The position numbers and the translations under genes are program-made. The notes under the pieces were generated by a model. The model saw only the letters and a list, made by a program, of their open reading frames with translations, searched no databases and was not told the origin of the DNA. Below, one piece after another: positions 48,571-59,963 of a stretch of 64,000 nucleotides of DNA. Position 1 is the first letter of the stretch. Every line of letters begins with the position of its first letter. Source of the DNA: Candidatus Endolissoclinum faulkneri L5 (GTDB lineage: Bacteria; Pseudomonadota; Alphaproteobacteria; Thalassobaculales; Thalassobaculaceae); assembly GCF_000510265.1 (NCBI RefSeq), contig NZ_CP006745.1:827654-891653 (forward strand), in the 5' to 3' direction.

Positions 48571-51500
48571 ATGTCTTATGCTCAATTTATTCATCTTCGT
48601 GTGCATTCAGCGTATTCTATGGCTGAAGGAGCAATTCATGTCAATGAGATTGTAAGGCTCGCCAAGCAAAATGCGATGCCAGCTGTCGCCATAACTGATA
48701 GCAGCAACATGTTTGGAGCGTTGGAATTTGCTGTTACAGCTTCCAACGAAGGCGTACAGCCCATAGTAGGAGTACAGCTTAACATTAGCCCGACAATCGA
48801 TACGAAATTACCGGGCACGTATGGAGTTAGCAATAGTAAGCTGCCGGATCAACTACCGCTGATTGCTCAAAACGAAACGGGCTACATGAATTTGATTAAT
48901 CTTGTAAGTCAAGCTTTTCTCGATACTACAGAAAATGAAGCTCCTCTAATTTCCCTAGATAACATGGAGGGACGTACCGATGGTCTGATTGCACTAACTG
49001 GGGGTCTGAAAGGTAGTTTGGGTCGTTTACTATTGACTAAAGGCGGTAAAATCGAAGCGAATACTATGCTCAGACGTTTAGAGGAACTTTTCCCCAATAG
49101 ACTTTATATCGAACTACAGCGCCACTTTCTTGAAGAAGAACTCCAAATAGAAAATTCTCTGATTAATTTAGCATATGCTCACAATCTACCTCTGGTAGCT
49201 ACCAACGATGTATTCTTTGCAGATCTAGATATGCATGAACCACAAGACGTGCTTCTTTGTATAGCACAAGGCACAACAATTAGCAATTTAAACCGCTGGC
49301 GAGTTACTCCACATCATCGATTCAAAACCGCTGAAGAGATGCATAGACTGTTTGCAGATTTGCCAGAAGCAATTAACAACACTCTAGTAATCGCAAGACG
49401 TTGCGCGGTAATGCCGGAAAAGACTGCACCCATACTACCAAGCTTTGAGACGCAAGATGGTAGAACTGAAGCCGAAGAATTGCGAATAAAAGCTAATGAA
49501 GGTCTAGAAAACCGTTTAAACTTTTATGTTTATAATAAGGAGATGAATGCTACTACTCGAGAAAAAACTGCAATTCCCTACCGCAAACGACTCGATATGG
49601 AGTTAGCGATTATCGAACAGATGGGATTCTCGGGATATTTTCTTATCGTATCGGACTTCATAAAATGGGCTAAGACAAAAAAGATTCCGGTTGGTCCAGG
49701 ACGCGGATCAGGCGCAAGTTCACTTGTTGCTTATTCTTTATTAATTACCGACTTAAATCCGCTACGCTGGGGATTACTATTTGAGCGCTTTCTTAACCCA
49801 GAGCGCGTATCAATGCCAGACTTTGATATAGACTTTTGCCAAGATCGCCGTGATGAGGTAATCCATTACGTGCAAAAAAAATATGGCCGAGAATGTGTCG
49901 CTCAAATTATCACTTTTGGGAAACTTCAAGCTCGTGCCGCTCTGCGCGACGTCGGTCGTGTACTTGAAATTCCCTACAGCCAGGTAAACAGGATTTGCAA
50001 ATTGGTGCCGAACAACCCTAATAATCCAGTAACCTTGAAACAAGCAGTTCAAAATGAAAAAGAGCTCCAAGTGCAAAGTGCAGCCGATAAAAATGTCGCC
50101 AACTTGATCAAGATTGCTCTAAAGTTGGAAGGACTATATCGCAATGCATCTACGCATGCTGCTGGCATAGTAATAGGTAATAAGTCATTAAACAATCTAG
50201 TACCTCTCTATCGTGACCCGCGCTCAAATATGTTAGTCACTCAATTTAACATGAAATGGATAGAGCAGGCTGGACTTGTAAAATTTGATTTTTTAGGCTT
50301 GAAGACTCTAACCGTACTCAAGTTAGCCGTTGACCTATTAAAAGAACGAGGACTAGAAATAGATCTATCTAAGATTTCTCTTAGCGACGAGCAAACTTAT
50401 TCCATGCTAACCAAGGGCGATAGTATTGGTGTATTTCAGTTAGAAAGTTCAGGAATGCGTGATGTATTGCGACGCATGCGTCCTGATAGATTTGAAGATA
50501 TCGTTGCGCTAGTTGCATTGTATCGCCCTGGACCGATGGCAAACATAGAAAAATACATCGCATGTAAGCATGGCGAAGAACAGGTAGATTACATGCATCC
50601 TATTTTGGAGCCAGTTCTTAAGGAAACTTTTGGTATAATGATTTACCAAGAGCAAGTGCAGCAAGCTGCTCAGCTACTCTCTGGCTATACCCTCGGTACT
50701 GCAGACCTGCTACGCCGAGCTATGGGTAAAAAAATTAAGAAGGAAATGGATGCCCAACGTGATAAATTTATTAGGGGAGCAGCTGCAAATGGAGTAAGCA
50801 AAAATCAATCTAATTGTATTTTTGATCAAATCGCTGCTTTTGCAGGATATGGCTTTAACAAATCTCACGCCGTGGCCTATGCTATGATTAGTTACCAAAC
50901 ATCTTATCTAAAAGCTAATTATCCAGTTGAGTTTCTAGCAGCATCAATGACCTATGAAATGAACAATACAGATAAACTAAATGTATTGCGTCAAGAATTA
51001 AACAATCTTAATATCAAACTACTACCTCCAGACATTAATAAATCAGGTCAGAATTTTTCAGTCGAAAAGCTTGAAAATGATAACTACGGTATTCGCTATG
51101 CTCTTACTGCAATAAAAAATGTTGGCATTTCAGCGATGAGCTTACTAGTCTCTTCACGAGATAAAACCGGGCCGTTTAAAAGTATAATAGATTTTGTTGA
51201 TCGTATTAACCCCAATCAAGTAAACAAGCGTCTGATCGAAAATTTAATTCGTGCCGGGACTTTCGATGAATTACACAACAATCGTGCAGAATTATTTGAA
51301 AATATTAATACAATTATGCTTCGCCTGAACATAGCGGCAAGTGAGCGAAACTCTGAGCAAATAAGTCTTTTTAATCTCGCAAAAGATTCGGCATTACAAA
51401 AACAAATCTTACCTAAAAGGAGACCAGACTGGACAAGTATAGATCGCCTGCGTGCGGAATTTGATGCACTTGGATTTTACCTCTCAGCCAATCCGTTAGA

Positions 51501-52089
51501 CTCCTATGCACAAAATTTAGTTAAAATGAAGGTTATCGCTTCTAGCGAAGCATATTCCGAAACCCTATCTAAGAACGGAAAAACAGAACTGATGATGGTT
51601 GGAATAGTCATTGGTAAACAAATCCGCACTTCTAAGTTTGGCAAACATTTTGCAGTTATACAATTTACTGATAGTAAAGGTGTATTTGAGTTAACCATGT
51701 TTTCAAAACTATTTGCTACATCACAGGATTTATTAGAATCAGGAGACCCACTCCTGATTCGTGCTAACGCAAGAATTAAAGACAACAACTTACAATTATC
51801 AGCCTCATCAATAGAATTACTAAACCAGGCGATCGATCGGGTAGCATCCGGGATAGAAATTTTTCTCAGCAATGGTTCATCTCTAGAACAAATTAAACAG
51901 TTGATAGAAAAAGAAGTAAACGGATTTGGCCGTATTTATATTATTATCCAAACTAGTCGCGGTAACGTCCGCATCAAACTACCAGACAATTATCAACCTT
52001 CCAGTAGTTTGCGTGAAGCTATTAAAGATATGCCAGGTATCAAATATATAACGAATCTTTCCTCGATTTATGTCGATCCTCAGCACTAA
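48571..52089 (+). CDS. dnaE: DNA polymerase III subunit alpha
   Basis: This 1172-residue replicative polymerase is full length. The N-terminal PHP domain starts FIHLRVHSAYSMAEGAIHV, with the AITDSSNMFGALEF segment. The palm has VGPGRGSGASSLVAYSL and the catalytic aspartates in PDFDIDFCQDRRDEVI (PDFDIDF at 416-422). Finger and helix-hairpin-helix regions follow (GIMIYQEQV, AAFAGYGFNKSHAVAYA). An OB fold lies near 1000-1080 (MVGIVIGKQIRTSKFGKHFAVIQFTD). No frame damage is seen. The residual PHP exonuclease metal set was not checked residue by residue. Confidence 0.98.
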   Translation: MSYAQFIHLRVHSAYSMAEGAIHVNEIVRLAKQNAMPAVAITDSSNMFGALEFAVTASNEGVQPIVGVQLNISPTIDTKLPGTYGVSNSKLPDQLPLIAQNETGYMNLINLVSQAFLDTTENEAPLISLDNMEGRTDGLIALTGGLKGSLGRLLLTKGGKIEANTMLRRLEELFPNRLYIELQRHFLEEELQIENSLINLAYAHNLPLVATNDVFFADLDMHEPQDVLLCIAQGTTISNLNRWRVTPHHRFKTAEEMHRLFADLPEAINNTLVIARRCAVMPEKTAPILPSFETQDGRTEAEELRIKANEGLENRLNFYVYNKEMNATTREKTAIPYRKRLDMELAIIEQMGFSGYFLIVSDFIKWAKTKKIPVGPGRGSGASSLVAYSLLITDLNPLRWGLLFERFLNPERVSMPDFDIDFCQDRRDEVIHYVQKKYGRECVAQIITFGKLQARAALRDVGRVLEIPYSQVNRICKLVPNNPNNPVTLKQAVQNEKELQVQSAADKNVANLIKIALKLEGLYRNASTHAAGIVIGNKSLNNLVPLYRDPRSNMLVTQFNMKWIEQAGLVKFDFLGLKTLTVLKLAVDLLKERGLEIDLSKISLSDEQTYSMLTKGDSIGVFQLESSGMRDVLRRMRPDRFEDIVALVALYRPGPMANIEKYIACKHGEEQVDYMHPILEPVLKETFGIMIYQEQVQQAAQLLSGYTLGTADLLRRAMGKKIKKEMDAQRDKFIRGAAANGVSKNQSNCIFDQIAAFAGYGFNKSHAVAYAMISYQTSYLKANYPVEFLAASMTYEMNNTDKLNVLRQELNNLNIKLLPPDINKSGQNFSVEKLENDNYGIRYALTAIKNVGISAMSLLVSSRDKTGPFKSIIDFVDRINPNQVNKRLIENLIRAGTFDELHNNRAELFENINTIMLRLNIAASERNSEQISLFNLAKDSALQKQILPKRRPDWTSIDRLRAEFDALGFYLSANPLDSYAQNLVKMKVIASSEAYSETLSKNGKTELMMVGIVIGKQIRTSKFGKHFAVIQFTDSKGVFELTMFSKLFATSQDLLESGDPLLIRANARIKDNNLQLSASSIELLNQAIDRVASGIEIFLSNGSSLEQIKQLIEKEVNGFGRIYIIIQTSRGNVRIKLPDNYQPSSSLREAIKDMPGIKYITNLSSIYVDPQH

Positions 52090-52959
52090 TGTTTCCACAA
52101 TTAAATATAAATTTAATCTATCACTTGACTAAACTTCCTTAATATGTGGTAAAATTTTTACCAAAGTCAGCTTAATCTTAAATTGTCCTAAAACAATAGC
52201 TTCGTTTGACTTAACGCAGACAATAAAAATTTATTTAAATCGATAATTTAACTGCTTTAATAGTTTAGCCTTTGGCTAATATATGACCATTGTTATTATG
52301 TAATAATCATGCAATAATAAAAGTGACTATTCTTAATTGCATAAAAAAGTGTAAGCAATTAAGAATACATTGCTCATACAACCAAATACTACATAGTAAA
52401 TAAAACTTATTTCAATTATTATATTGCTCATAAAATTGATACTTCAATTGCAAGTAAACATCGTTTCTCTACCTCATAACTAACTAGCTGGATATCTTTT
52501 AAATAAATACTAACGACTGTGCTGGCCCTGCATCCAAACTACAAGATCCTTCTCCAAGAAGAGAACCTAATTTTTAGATTAACTCAATATCAAAGCAAAA
52601 GCCAAAATTATCTTATTTGATTATCGGATGATAACCCCAAAGCAACGTATATTATTACGGATAATAGCAAAGAAACCCAAGCAAAATCTGTCAATAGCAA
52701 ATATTAAAAATATTTTACACTAGAATACTATAAGAAATATCACATCATTGTTATTGATAATGTTTATCATCAAGACAAGAATCCATCATACTATGTTATC
52801 TGACTTACAACAGTAGCAGTAATTAACTGTAGAAATTTAACAAAACAGTAATTTAAATAAGTGATAAATTCGTTAAATTACCGATTATTTGCTGTTTACT
52901 TGTATCCTTCTCTAAATTATACAAGATAGATACAACATTTAAGTTATTGAGTAATTTAT
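52090..52959. other. Intergenic region between convergent dnaE and puuD-like gene
   Basis: This contains a 13-bp inverted repeat (52328-52340 TATTCTTAATTGC with 52355-52367) with a 14-nt loop, about 240 nt after dnaE. Nothing else is recognised. Confidence 0.6.
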
Positions 52960-53724
52960 TTATTTGATAGTCCTGCAATGATGGCGTACACGAGCAGCAT
53001 CACCCAATGCTTCAAACAGCGCTCTACTAACAGGGTCAGCAACAGCATTATATTCTGCATGCCACTGCACTCCAATTGCAAAACTAGCAGCATCAGCAAT
53101 GGAGATTGCTTCAATCGTATCATCGTCAGCAACACCATTGACAATTACTCGGTGACCAGGCCGCATAATTGCCTGGCCGTGCAGTGAATTAGTTACAATA
53201 TTTTCGGTCCCAAGCATAGTAGCAATTGTTCCGCCTGGGGTTAAACGTACTTTTTCCCGTAAAGCAAAGATAATCTCTGGATCTTTGCAGCCCTTAGGCA
53301 TGCGATGACGGTGTTTTCCTGGCATATCTCCAATCTCTGGATGAAGTGAACCTCCAAAAGCAACGTTCATTTCCTGAATACCACGACATAGGCCGAGAAT
53401 TGGAATACCACGTTCTACGCAATTTCGTATCATTGGTAAGGCTACTCGATCTCGACCAAGATCCATTTCGCCATGCTGTTCTGTCAAGTCCTCTCCATAA
53501 TAGTGAGGGTGTATATTTGCTCGACCTCCGGTCAACACTACCCCATCCAGCACTGCTAGTAGATCATCAATATCTAAAGCATCTGGCATAGAAGGAATTA
53601 GAAGTGGCGTGCAACTAGCCACAGCAGCAACTGCCTCAATGCTAAGTTGGCCAACGAGCTGAGCTTCAATTACCCCTTCAGCTAGATAGCGGTTGCATTG
53701 AATGCCAATCACAGGCCGTGCCAT
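52960..53724 (-). CDS. puuD: Gamma-glutamyl-gamma-aminobutyrate hydrolase family protein (class I glutamine amidotransferase fold)
   Basis: From ATG 53724 the protein is 254 residues and matches the C26/PuuD family. It has GVVLTGGRANIHPHYYGE, the nucleophile in GLCRGIQEMNVAFGGSLH (C113), VNSLHGQAI-like TNSLHGQAIMRPG, and the catalytic His-Glu in VQWHAEY (H222, E224). PuuD frees GABA from gamma-glutamyl-GABA in putrescine breakdown, but many relatives have unknown gamma-glutamyl substrates. AAAGGAG 6 nt before ATG 53724 decides the start over an in-frame ATG at 53757. No other putrescine genes are near, and it is flanked by 0.9- and 2.3-kb deserts, so the substrate is uncertain. Confidence 0.9.
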   Translation of the reverse strand: MARPVIGIQCNRYLAEGVIEAQLVGQLSIEAVAAVASCTPLLIPSMPDALDIDDLLAVLDGVVLTGGRANIHPHYYGEDLTEQHGEMDLGRDRVALPMIRNCVERGIPILGLCRGIQEMNVAFGGSLHPEIGDMPGKHRHRMPKGCKDPEIIFALREKVRLTPGGTIATMLGTENIVTNSLHGQAIMRPGHRVIVNGVADDDTIEAISIADAASFAIGVQWHAEYNAVADPVSRALFEALGDAARVRHHCRTIK

Positions 53725-55976
53725 GTGTTCTCCTTTTAAAATTGAGCAAGAGAGCAATAAATATCCGCTTCTTTGTGTTTAAATCCAAGTCCTCAAAGAG
53801 AGAATAAAAATCGCTTAAAAACAATAACATTACACTTGAGGATATAGTCTTCAAAGCCTCCATATTATTCAATCGAACAGCGATTTTTTAAAGTTCATGA
53901 TTAACCAAAATACCTAGTGCACCATAGCCAATCAACTTAAATTATACATCTATGTATACGATAAAGATATGCAAAAGGCATTCAAAATGCACCAATTAAT
54001 AGATAATTAGCCCTAACTTCTTCGAGAGAATTTTGTCTTAAAAATTTTATAGACCAATAACTTATCCTTAGGGGTATTCTCTTAACTGTATATCAAACTA
54101 TTTTTAAACACCTTTTTCAATATTGTTCAATAATGCTGACTAATCCTCATGAAGAATTTTTATTTAATCAGCCAATTAAAAAATTTAAGCGTTTTTACCA
54201 AGTAAAGATAGTAAAATATTAATTAACTAGTGAAATAAAAAATAATTACTTAGTTTATCGCATTAGATTTATATTGTCACTTCTTTATTAAGTCTATTTA
54301 CCTACTATTGAAATGCTTTCATTCTGAAGTAATAGATATTCTTTAGTTAATTGCAATAATCATGCTTCTAATAAGCTGCCCTTAAGATACGGAGCAAATC
54401 TATTCATGTAATCGCATACAAAATTTAGCCTATCATTTATCACTTTGTTAATCATTAGATAAAAAGAACAAAAATACGGTTAAGAAAAAGTTATTAGCAG
54501 ATTATACAATCAATCAGTATAGTAATATCATATAAGTTTAATACCTAATAGTGAATAAAAATAACCCTAAAACGTTAACGCCTATAATAAGCAAACCAAT
54601 ATAATCTTATTGTTTTTTTAAATAGTGCAGTTTAGCTGCATAAATTAAAAATTTAATTAGTCAAGTGATTAAAAAACTTTCTAAGTATAACATAGACTAG
54701 ACTTAGCGCTACAATCTTCTAGGCTAAAAATTAGACCATGAGTTTAAAGCCGCTTTGATTAAATCAATCAAAATATACTGTAGCATAGCGAGTTGGTAAT
54801 TTGACTATAAAGATAAGATTAAAATTATCCTAAATAATGCAATTTTATTTGTCCTAAGTCTTAACTTTCCCTTGAGCTAATTTTTAACATATATATAAAA
54901 ATTATCCCCTTATAGATCTAGCATTACAGCATATTAAAACATCCAAAATCAATAGCACAATGTTTTATTGGTTTCGTATAAGTCTAAACTACATTAATAT
55001 GCTTATAATTTTATCTTTAAATTCATTAACTATAATGAATAAATACTTTTATTACGCGCAATACTATTTTAGTAGCGCTCTAAAAATTAGAATAACTTTT
55101 TTATGCACCTAGTTATATAGGTATTATTAAAATAACTGCTCATGTTATCAAAAACACTAACAATCCTAGAGATTACTTTAGCAAAAGTATTATCAGCCTT
55201 ATAGATTTAATAGTTGATTAATTAACAGCACATTAATTAGTAAAAATATCTAAGATCTGTTAAGGAATTCTTTTTCGCCTGCATACGCCAAATTATTTAA
55301 CTTGCGTTTGCATATTTGCGTTAAGAATAATATCTGAGATATTGATAATAAAATCAATAAATAAAAACTATGATTTGCATTAGTTTAATTTAACACAAAT
55401 TTAAAATATGCTTCCTTCGTTTTTATTATCTCTGGATATATGGAAGGCCTTACATTAATTTAAAAATCGTTCAAATTAATGTAAAATTTTTGCTTATTTT
55501 TAAAATAAAGTATTCGATCAAGCTGTTGCAATTGTGCAATACAAGCAGCAAATTTATTACTGCATTATACAATTAGTTGTGCAATACAGTAATTTAATCG
55601 TCGGTAATAAGCATTATTTTTACACAAAAAGTAAAAATAAACTATCAACTTATATTTAAAATATTATGTTTTTATTCCTAATATTTTAGCAATCTTGTTA
55701 CTAACCTTTGCTTAGCGGATTTAAAATTATCATTTTATACCCTAATATAAAGATAATCTTATAATATAAATAGTCGCTTTTTATGATGGTATATTTTTAA
55801 GCCCTTAGTATACAATGGTTATCCTGAGTGGATTAATAAATTTCTTCTTCTTGGCTCGCCTTACATTGCCAAGTATATTCTTAAAATGAAATTAGCAGTT
55901 AATGACTCTTAGATGATGAACTTTGACCCGTATTAAAATATACGCATACTTTAAAATCAAAGGATTAATACACTAA
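53725..55976. other. 2.25-kb gene desert between divergent puuD-like and HAD genes
   Basis: A 12-bp hairpin with 11-nt loop (55450-55461 with 55473-55484, TTACATTAATTT) is followed by a T-rich stretch. The segment TGTGCAATACA occurs twice near 55534 and 55578. I find no coding remnant or clear promoter. Confidence 0.6.
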
Positions 55977-56642
55977 ATGATAACAAAGACTATCAACTGT
56001 TGGATCTTCGATATGGACAATACACTATATTCGGCACGTTCTAACATTTTCATACAAATTTCAGATAGGATGACAGAATTTATTAAGGAAAAGTTTGATT
56101 TAAAGCTTACATTGGCTAGGAATCTACAGTACGATTTGTTCAATCGTTACGGTACCACTTTACGCGGTTTAATGATCGAATACAATATTGATCCATTGTC
56201 TTTTTTAGAATTTGTGCACGATATCGATGTCAATGACATCGATCCAGCGCCAGAGTTGGAAAAATTACTGGCGATGCTGCCAGGCCGTAAAGTTATTTAT
56301 AGCAATGGGTTAGCAGATCATTGTGCACGAGTAGCAAAAAGACTAGGCATCAATCACCATTTTGATCATATCTATGATATAGTCGCTTCCGATTATGCAC
56401 CTAAACCTGATCCAGCACCTTACGATAAGCTAATTAGTTTGTTAAGTATTGACCCCAAGACGACAGTAATGATTGAAGATATAGCTAACAACTTAAAACC
56501 AGCTGCAGATCTTGGGATGACTACGGTTTGGCTAGAAAACGATTTCAACTGGGCTAAAGCTGGCTGCGATCAACCATACGTGCAAAACATAGCTAAGGAT
56601 ATAATTAGCTTTTTGAGGGCTGTAGTAAATAGAGAAAAATAA
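55977..56642 (+). CDS. HAD-superfamily pyrimidine 5'-nucleotidase
   Basis: This 221-residue haloacid-dehalogenase phosphatase resembles the yeast SDT1 / plant pyrimidine 5'-nucleotidase group. Motif I is FDMDNTLY with D12 and D14, motif II is YSNG near 108, a lysine lies in PKPDPAPY near 146, and motif IV is MIEDIANNL near 162. A helical cap spans about 18-90. It likely dephosphorylates small nucleotides. In alphaproteobacteria this gene commonly precedes dapD, as here (95 nt apart), though it has no known role in lysine synthesis. Confidence 0.92.
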   Translation: MITKTINCWIFDMDNTLYSARSNIFIQISDRMTEFIKEKFDLKLTLARNLQYDLFNRYGTTLRGLMIEYNIDPLSFLEFVHDIDVNDIDPAPELEKLLAMLPGRKVIYSNGLADHCARVAKRLGINHHFDHIYDIVASDYAPKPDPAPYDKLISLLSIDPKTTVMIEDIANNLKPAADLGMTTVWLENDFNWAKAGCDQPYVQNIAKDIISFLRAVVNREK

Positions 56643-56737
56643 CTGATGCAAACATTCTCCTACTAGCTTGCTATCTACTTGGATGTAGTATCCTAAGCAA
56701 CGCTTGATTTTTAAACTGTTAACAAAAATTAAAAATT

Positions 56738-57595
56738 ATGAATAATGATTTACAAAATATCATCGATCATGCCTGGGAAAACCGAAACAACATAAGCGCT
56801 TCTAACAAAGGTGAAATCCGTGAAGCCGTCGAAACCGTCTTAGAAAATCTGGACACTGGCTTAATTCGTACTGCCCAGCCTAAAGGTAATCACCAGTGGA
56901 TGGTTAATCATTGGGTTAAGAAAGCGCTATTACTGTCTTTCCAACTAAACGATATGCAATTATTTTTCGGCGGTCCAGAAGATGCGAAACATGGAAAATA
57001 TTTATGGTGGGATAAAGTTCCTTTGAAATTCTCTGGATGGAATAAACAACGATTCCTCGATGCCTCCTTTCGTGCGGTTCCACACTGTGTAGTACGCTAT
57101 TCTGCGCATATCGCTTCAGGCGTAATATTAATGCCATGCTTTGTCAATGTTGGAGCATTCATCGATCATGGCAGTATGATCGATGCTTGGGCTACAGTTG
57201 GTTCTTGTGCTCAGATTGGCAAAAATGTGCATATATCCGGCGGTGCTGGGATCGGTGGTGTACTCGAACCGATGCAGGCTGATCCAGTTATTGTTGAAGA
57301 TAACTGTTTTATCGGTGCCCGTAGTGAGGTGGTTGAAGGCGTGATCGTCGAGGAAGGCGCAGTACTTTCTATGGGAGTTTTTATCTCTAAATCGACCCAC
57401 ATCGTTAATCGCAATACCGGAGAAGTTCATATAGGTCGTGTACCGGCTTATTCAGTTGTAGTGCCTGGATCAATGCCAGGAAGATTGTTACCTAATGGTA
57501 TGCAAGGTCCATCGCTTTCTTGCGCTGTAGTGATTAAAAATGTGGATGCTCAGACTAGGTCAAAAACATCAATCAATGATTTACTCCGTTATTGA
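56738..57595 (+). CDS. dapD: 2,3,4,5-tetrahydropyridine-2,6-dicarboxylate N-succinyltransferase
   Basis: This 285-residue left-handed beta-helix acyltransferase acts in the succinylase branch of lysine and meso-diaminopimelate synthesis. The N-terminal domain has [11 protein letters not shown] and [21 protein letters not shown]. Hexapeptide repeats run from about 115 to 235 ([57 protein letters not shown]). Length is normal. The dapE start is 18 nt downstream. Confidence 0.97.
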   Translation: MNNDLQNIIDHAWENRNNISASNKGEIREAVETVLENLDTGLIRTAQPKGNHQWMVNHWVKKALLLSFQLNDMQLFFGGPEDAKHGKYLWWDKVPLKFSGWNKQRFLDASFRAVPHCVVRYSAHIASGVILMPCFVNVGAFIDHGSMIDAWATVGSCAQIGKNVHISGGAGIGGVLEPMQADPVIVEDNCFIGARSEVVEGVIVEEGAVLSMGVFISKSTHIVNRNTGEVHIGRVPAYSVVVPGSMPGRLLPNGMQGPSLSCAVVIKNVDAQTRSKTSINDLLRY

Positions 57596-57613
57596 TTATA
57601 TGAAAATATTTAT

Positions 57614-58789
57614 ATGTTAAGTTCTTTTCATACCAGCACATCGTTATCACAGTCCCTTGATCCTGTTCAAATTGCTGCAGATTTAATACGCTGTCCCAGC
57701 GTGACTCCTGAGGAAGGTGGAGCTATAGATTTATTGCAATCTTTGTTAGAATCGATGGAATTCATATGTCATAGATTATATTTTGAGGAGTATGGAACAG
57801 ATAAAATTGAAAACCTTTATGCTCGTCGAGGCAACACCGCACCGCATTTCTGTTTCGCTGGTCATTCAGATGTTGTACCAGTTGATGACGTAACATCTTG
57901 GAGTGTAAGACCATTTGACGGTATCATAGCTAAAGATCATCTTTGGGGTAGGGGTGCTGTAGATATGAAAGGGGCGATTGCTGCTTTCATCGCTGCAGTT
58001 GACAAATATCTCGTTTACGGTGGAAACAAAGGCTCAATCAGCTTGTTGATCACCGGCGACGAAGAATCTCAAGGTATTAACGGCACCATTAAGGTCCTTA
58101 ATTGGATGGAAGCTAACGGCGAGATTCCTGACATGTGCATCTTGGGAGAACCAACTAACCACACAGTTATGGGAGATACAATAAAGATCGGCCGTCGCGG
58201 CTCATTCACAGGACATATTACTTTGCGAGGTATCCAAGGGCACGTCGCTTATCCAGATCTCACCCAGAATCCGGTACACCAACTAATCCGTATATTTACA
58301 CCATTCATCAATGATAACTTAGACCAGGGTACAATACATTTTGCACCAAGCAATCTATCAATAACAACGATTGACGTGGGCAATCTAGCCAATAATGTTA
58401 TTCCAGCCAAGGCACACGCTACCTTCAACGTACGCTTTAACGATAACCATTCATCAGAATCGCTTAACCTTATGTTTCGTAAGTTTTTTGATAATCAGAA
58501 TGTGTCTTACACGCTCAAAACCGAATGCTTACGTGAGAGTTTCCTTACAGAACCTGGCATACTATCTAAGTTAATATCAGACGCTACGTTTATAATCACC
58601 GGAAGACGTCCAGAGCTGAGCACAAATGGCGGTACATCAGATGCTAATTTCATCAAAAGATTGTGTCCGGTAGTAGAATTTGGTTTAGTAGGTAAAACTA
58701 TGCATCAGGTTGACGAGCACGTACCGCTAGCTGATATTTATACCTTAAAAGATATTTACCTGACTGTACTAAAATGCATCCTTGGCTAA
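57614..58789 (+). CDS. dapE: Succinyl-diaminopimelate desuccinylase
   Basis: This 391-residue M20-family zinc hydrolase removes succinate from N-succinyl-LL-diaminopimelate after DapD. Family features are CPSVTPEEGGA, FAGHSDVVP with a metal histidine and the catalytic aspartate, WGRGAVDMKG, the ITGDEESQG glutamates, and a C-terminal histidine in GLVGKTMHQVDEHVP. A dimerisation domain lies in the middle (RRGSFTGHITLRGIQGHVAYP). Length is slightly over the usual 375-380 because of about 15 extra N-terminal residues. A hairpin terminator follows at 58886. Confidence 0.97.
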   Translation: MLSSFHTSTSLSQSLDPVQIAADLIRCPSVTPEEGGAIDLLQSLLESMEFICHRLYFEEYGTDKIENLYARRGNTAPHFCFAGHSDVVPVDDVTSWSVRPFDGIIAKDHLWGRGAVDMKGAIAAFIAAVDKYLVYGGNKGSISLLITGDEESQGINGTIKVLNWMEANGEIPDMCILGEPTNHTVMGDTIKIGRRGSFTGHITLRGIQGHVAYPDLTQNPVHQLIRIFTPFINDNLDQGTIHFAPSNLSITTIDVGNLANNVIPAKAHATFNVRFNDNHSSESLNLMFRKFFDNQNVSYTLKTECLRESFLTEPGILSKLISDATFIITGRRPELSTNGGTSDANFIKRLCPVVEFGLVGKTMHQVDEHVPLADIYTLKDIYLTVLKCILG

Positions 58790-59963
58790 TTGTAACACAA
58801 TTACATGCTGTTAATCAGTAATAAGTTTCACTAAATTTTATCACTTTAGCTAGCGCCATATATTCGAATTAACAGTTATCTCAAACAATACCAACATCCT
58901 AGCTGTTATCAATAGCTAGGATGTTGGTATTGCGAAGTAGGTAAAATGTAAACTTGTCACCATCGTTTCAGATGTAGCGAATTAGTAAAAATAAAAATGT
59001 TTTTTAAAAAAAATTTAATAATAAGAAATAATAAAGAACGTTAATCTGCTTAAAAATACAATAACTCATTCCTAGGTCCTTTTATTATCGTAATAGATCA
59101 CTATCCATTATTCTCTTGGCTATAAATATGTAAAAATTGATTCTTTATCATAAGAAGATTAGCTCTATACTTGAGCTATATTTAATTTAATTTTTATCAA
59201 AAATATCTTAGTAAACTTATAGATCATTAGTTTCCATAAACTTAAATGGTTATAAGTCTAACAGATTAGGTATGATTGTTGGTTTTTGACCTAAAAACTT
59301 TGAATACCTCATCTATCCAAGCCACAAGGATTTATTGTGCCTAACAAATCAAGGAATATACAAATCTTCACAGTAATCATTTTATATAGCAAATATATCG
59401 CCTTATAGAAATTTTATTTTCGTCAACGATAAACTGTAAATAGAATCATTTTATCAGTTTTAGCTAATGATGATGAATAAATTTTACTTTAAAAAAAATT
59501 AACAAATGCGTCATCGATAGTAATTGTTATTGCTTTGCAATAAGTAAAGTTACTATTTGAATGTTTAATTAAATAATATAATGTAAGTAGTAAAAATAAA
59601 AAAAGCTATATTAATATGCACATAAAATAAGCTATTTAAAGAAATAATTATTGTACTACATGTCAGGTAAGTGCAAATTCAGCCCAATTAATTATTGAAC
59701 TATTAAAATATTAGTTAAGATAACGGTAAAACAGATGATCAACTTTTATACTAATCAGTAATTACCATGCATTAGTGATTAGAATATACTTCACATACCC
59801 GGATTACAAACTCTTGATATAATCAACCTTACTACAAGTCAATCTCAGTGCTTCGCAAGCTATGCTTTATTAGTGATTAATAATTAAGTTAAACACACTG
59901 CCAACAGTGTAAAGAAACTAAATAAGAAAGCTAAGTAAACGGTATTACTTAAATGTATATAAT
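58790..59963. other. Intergenic region between convergent dapE and alaS
   Basis: This contains the dapE terminator hairpin (58886-58932). Near the alaS end there is a 6-bp hairpin ACACTG-CCAA-CAGTGT (59895-59910) and a 7-bp hairpin TAAGTAA/TTACTTA (59932-59951), candidates for ending alaS transcription. The rest shows nothing. Confidence 0.6.
58886..58932 (+). terminator. Probable dapD-dapE terminator hairpin
   Basis: Perfect 19-bp arms (58886-58904 CAATACCAACATCCTAGCT and 58914-58932) enclose a 9-nt loop, 97 nt after the dapE stop. The stem is more GC-rich than the surroundings, but no T run follows directly. Confidence 0.6.

Noticed and set aside
53678-53872. A 64-codon ORF on the - strand overlapping the start of the puuD-like gene
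   Set aside because: It is in another frame, lacks a ribosome site and overlaps the well-supported puuD Shine-Dalgarno and start.
10234-59859. AATCTCAGTGC(G/T)TCGCAAG occurring at 10234-10252 and 59841-59859
   Set aside because: A 19-nt match with one difference between two places is near what chance allows in 64 kb searched pairwise; the flanks do not match.
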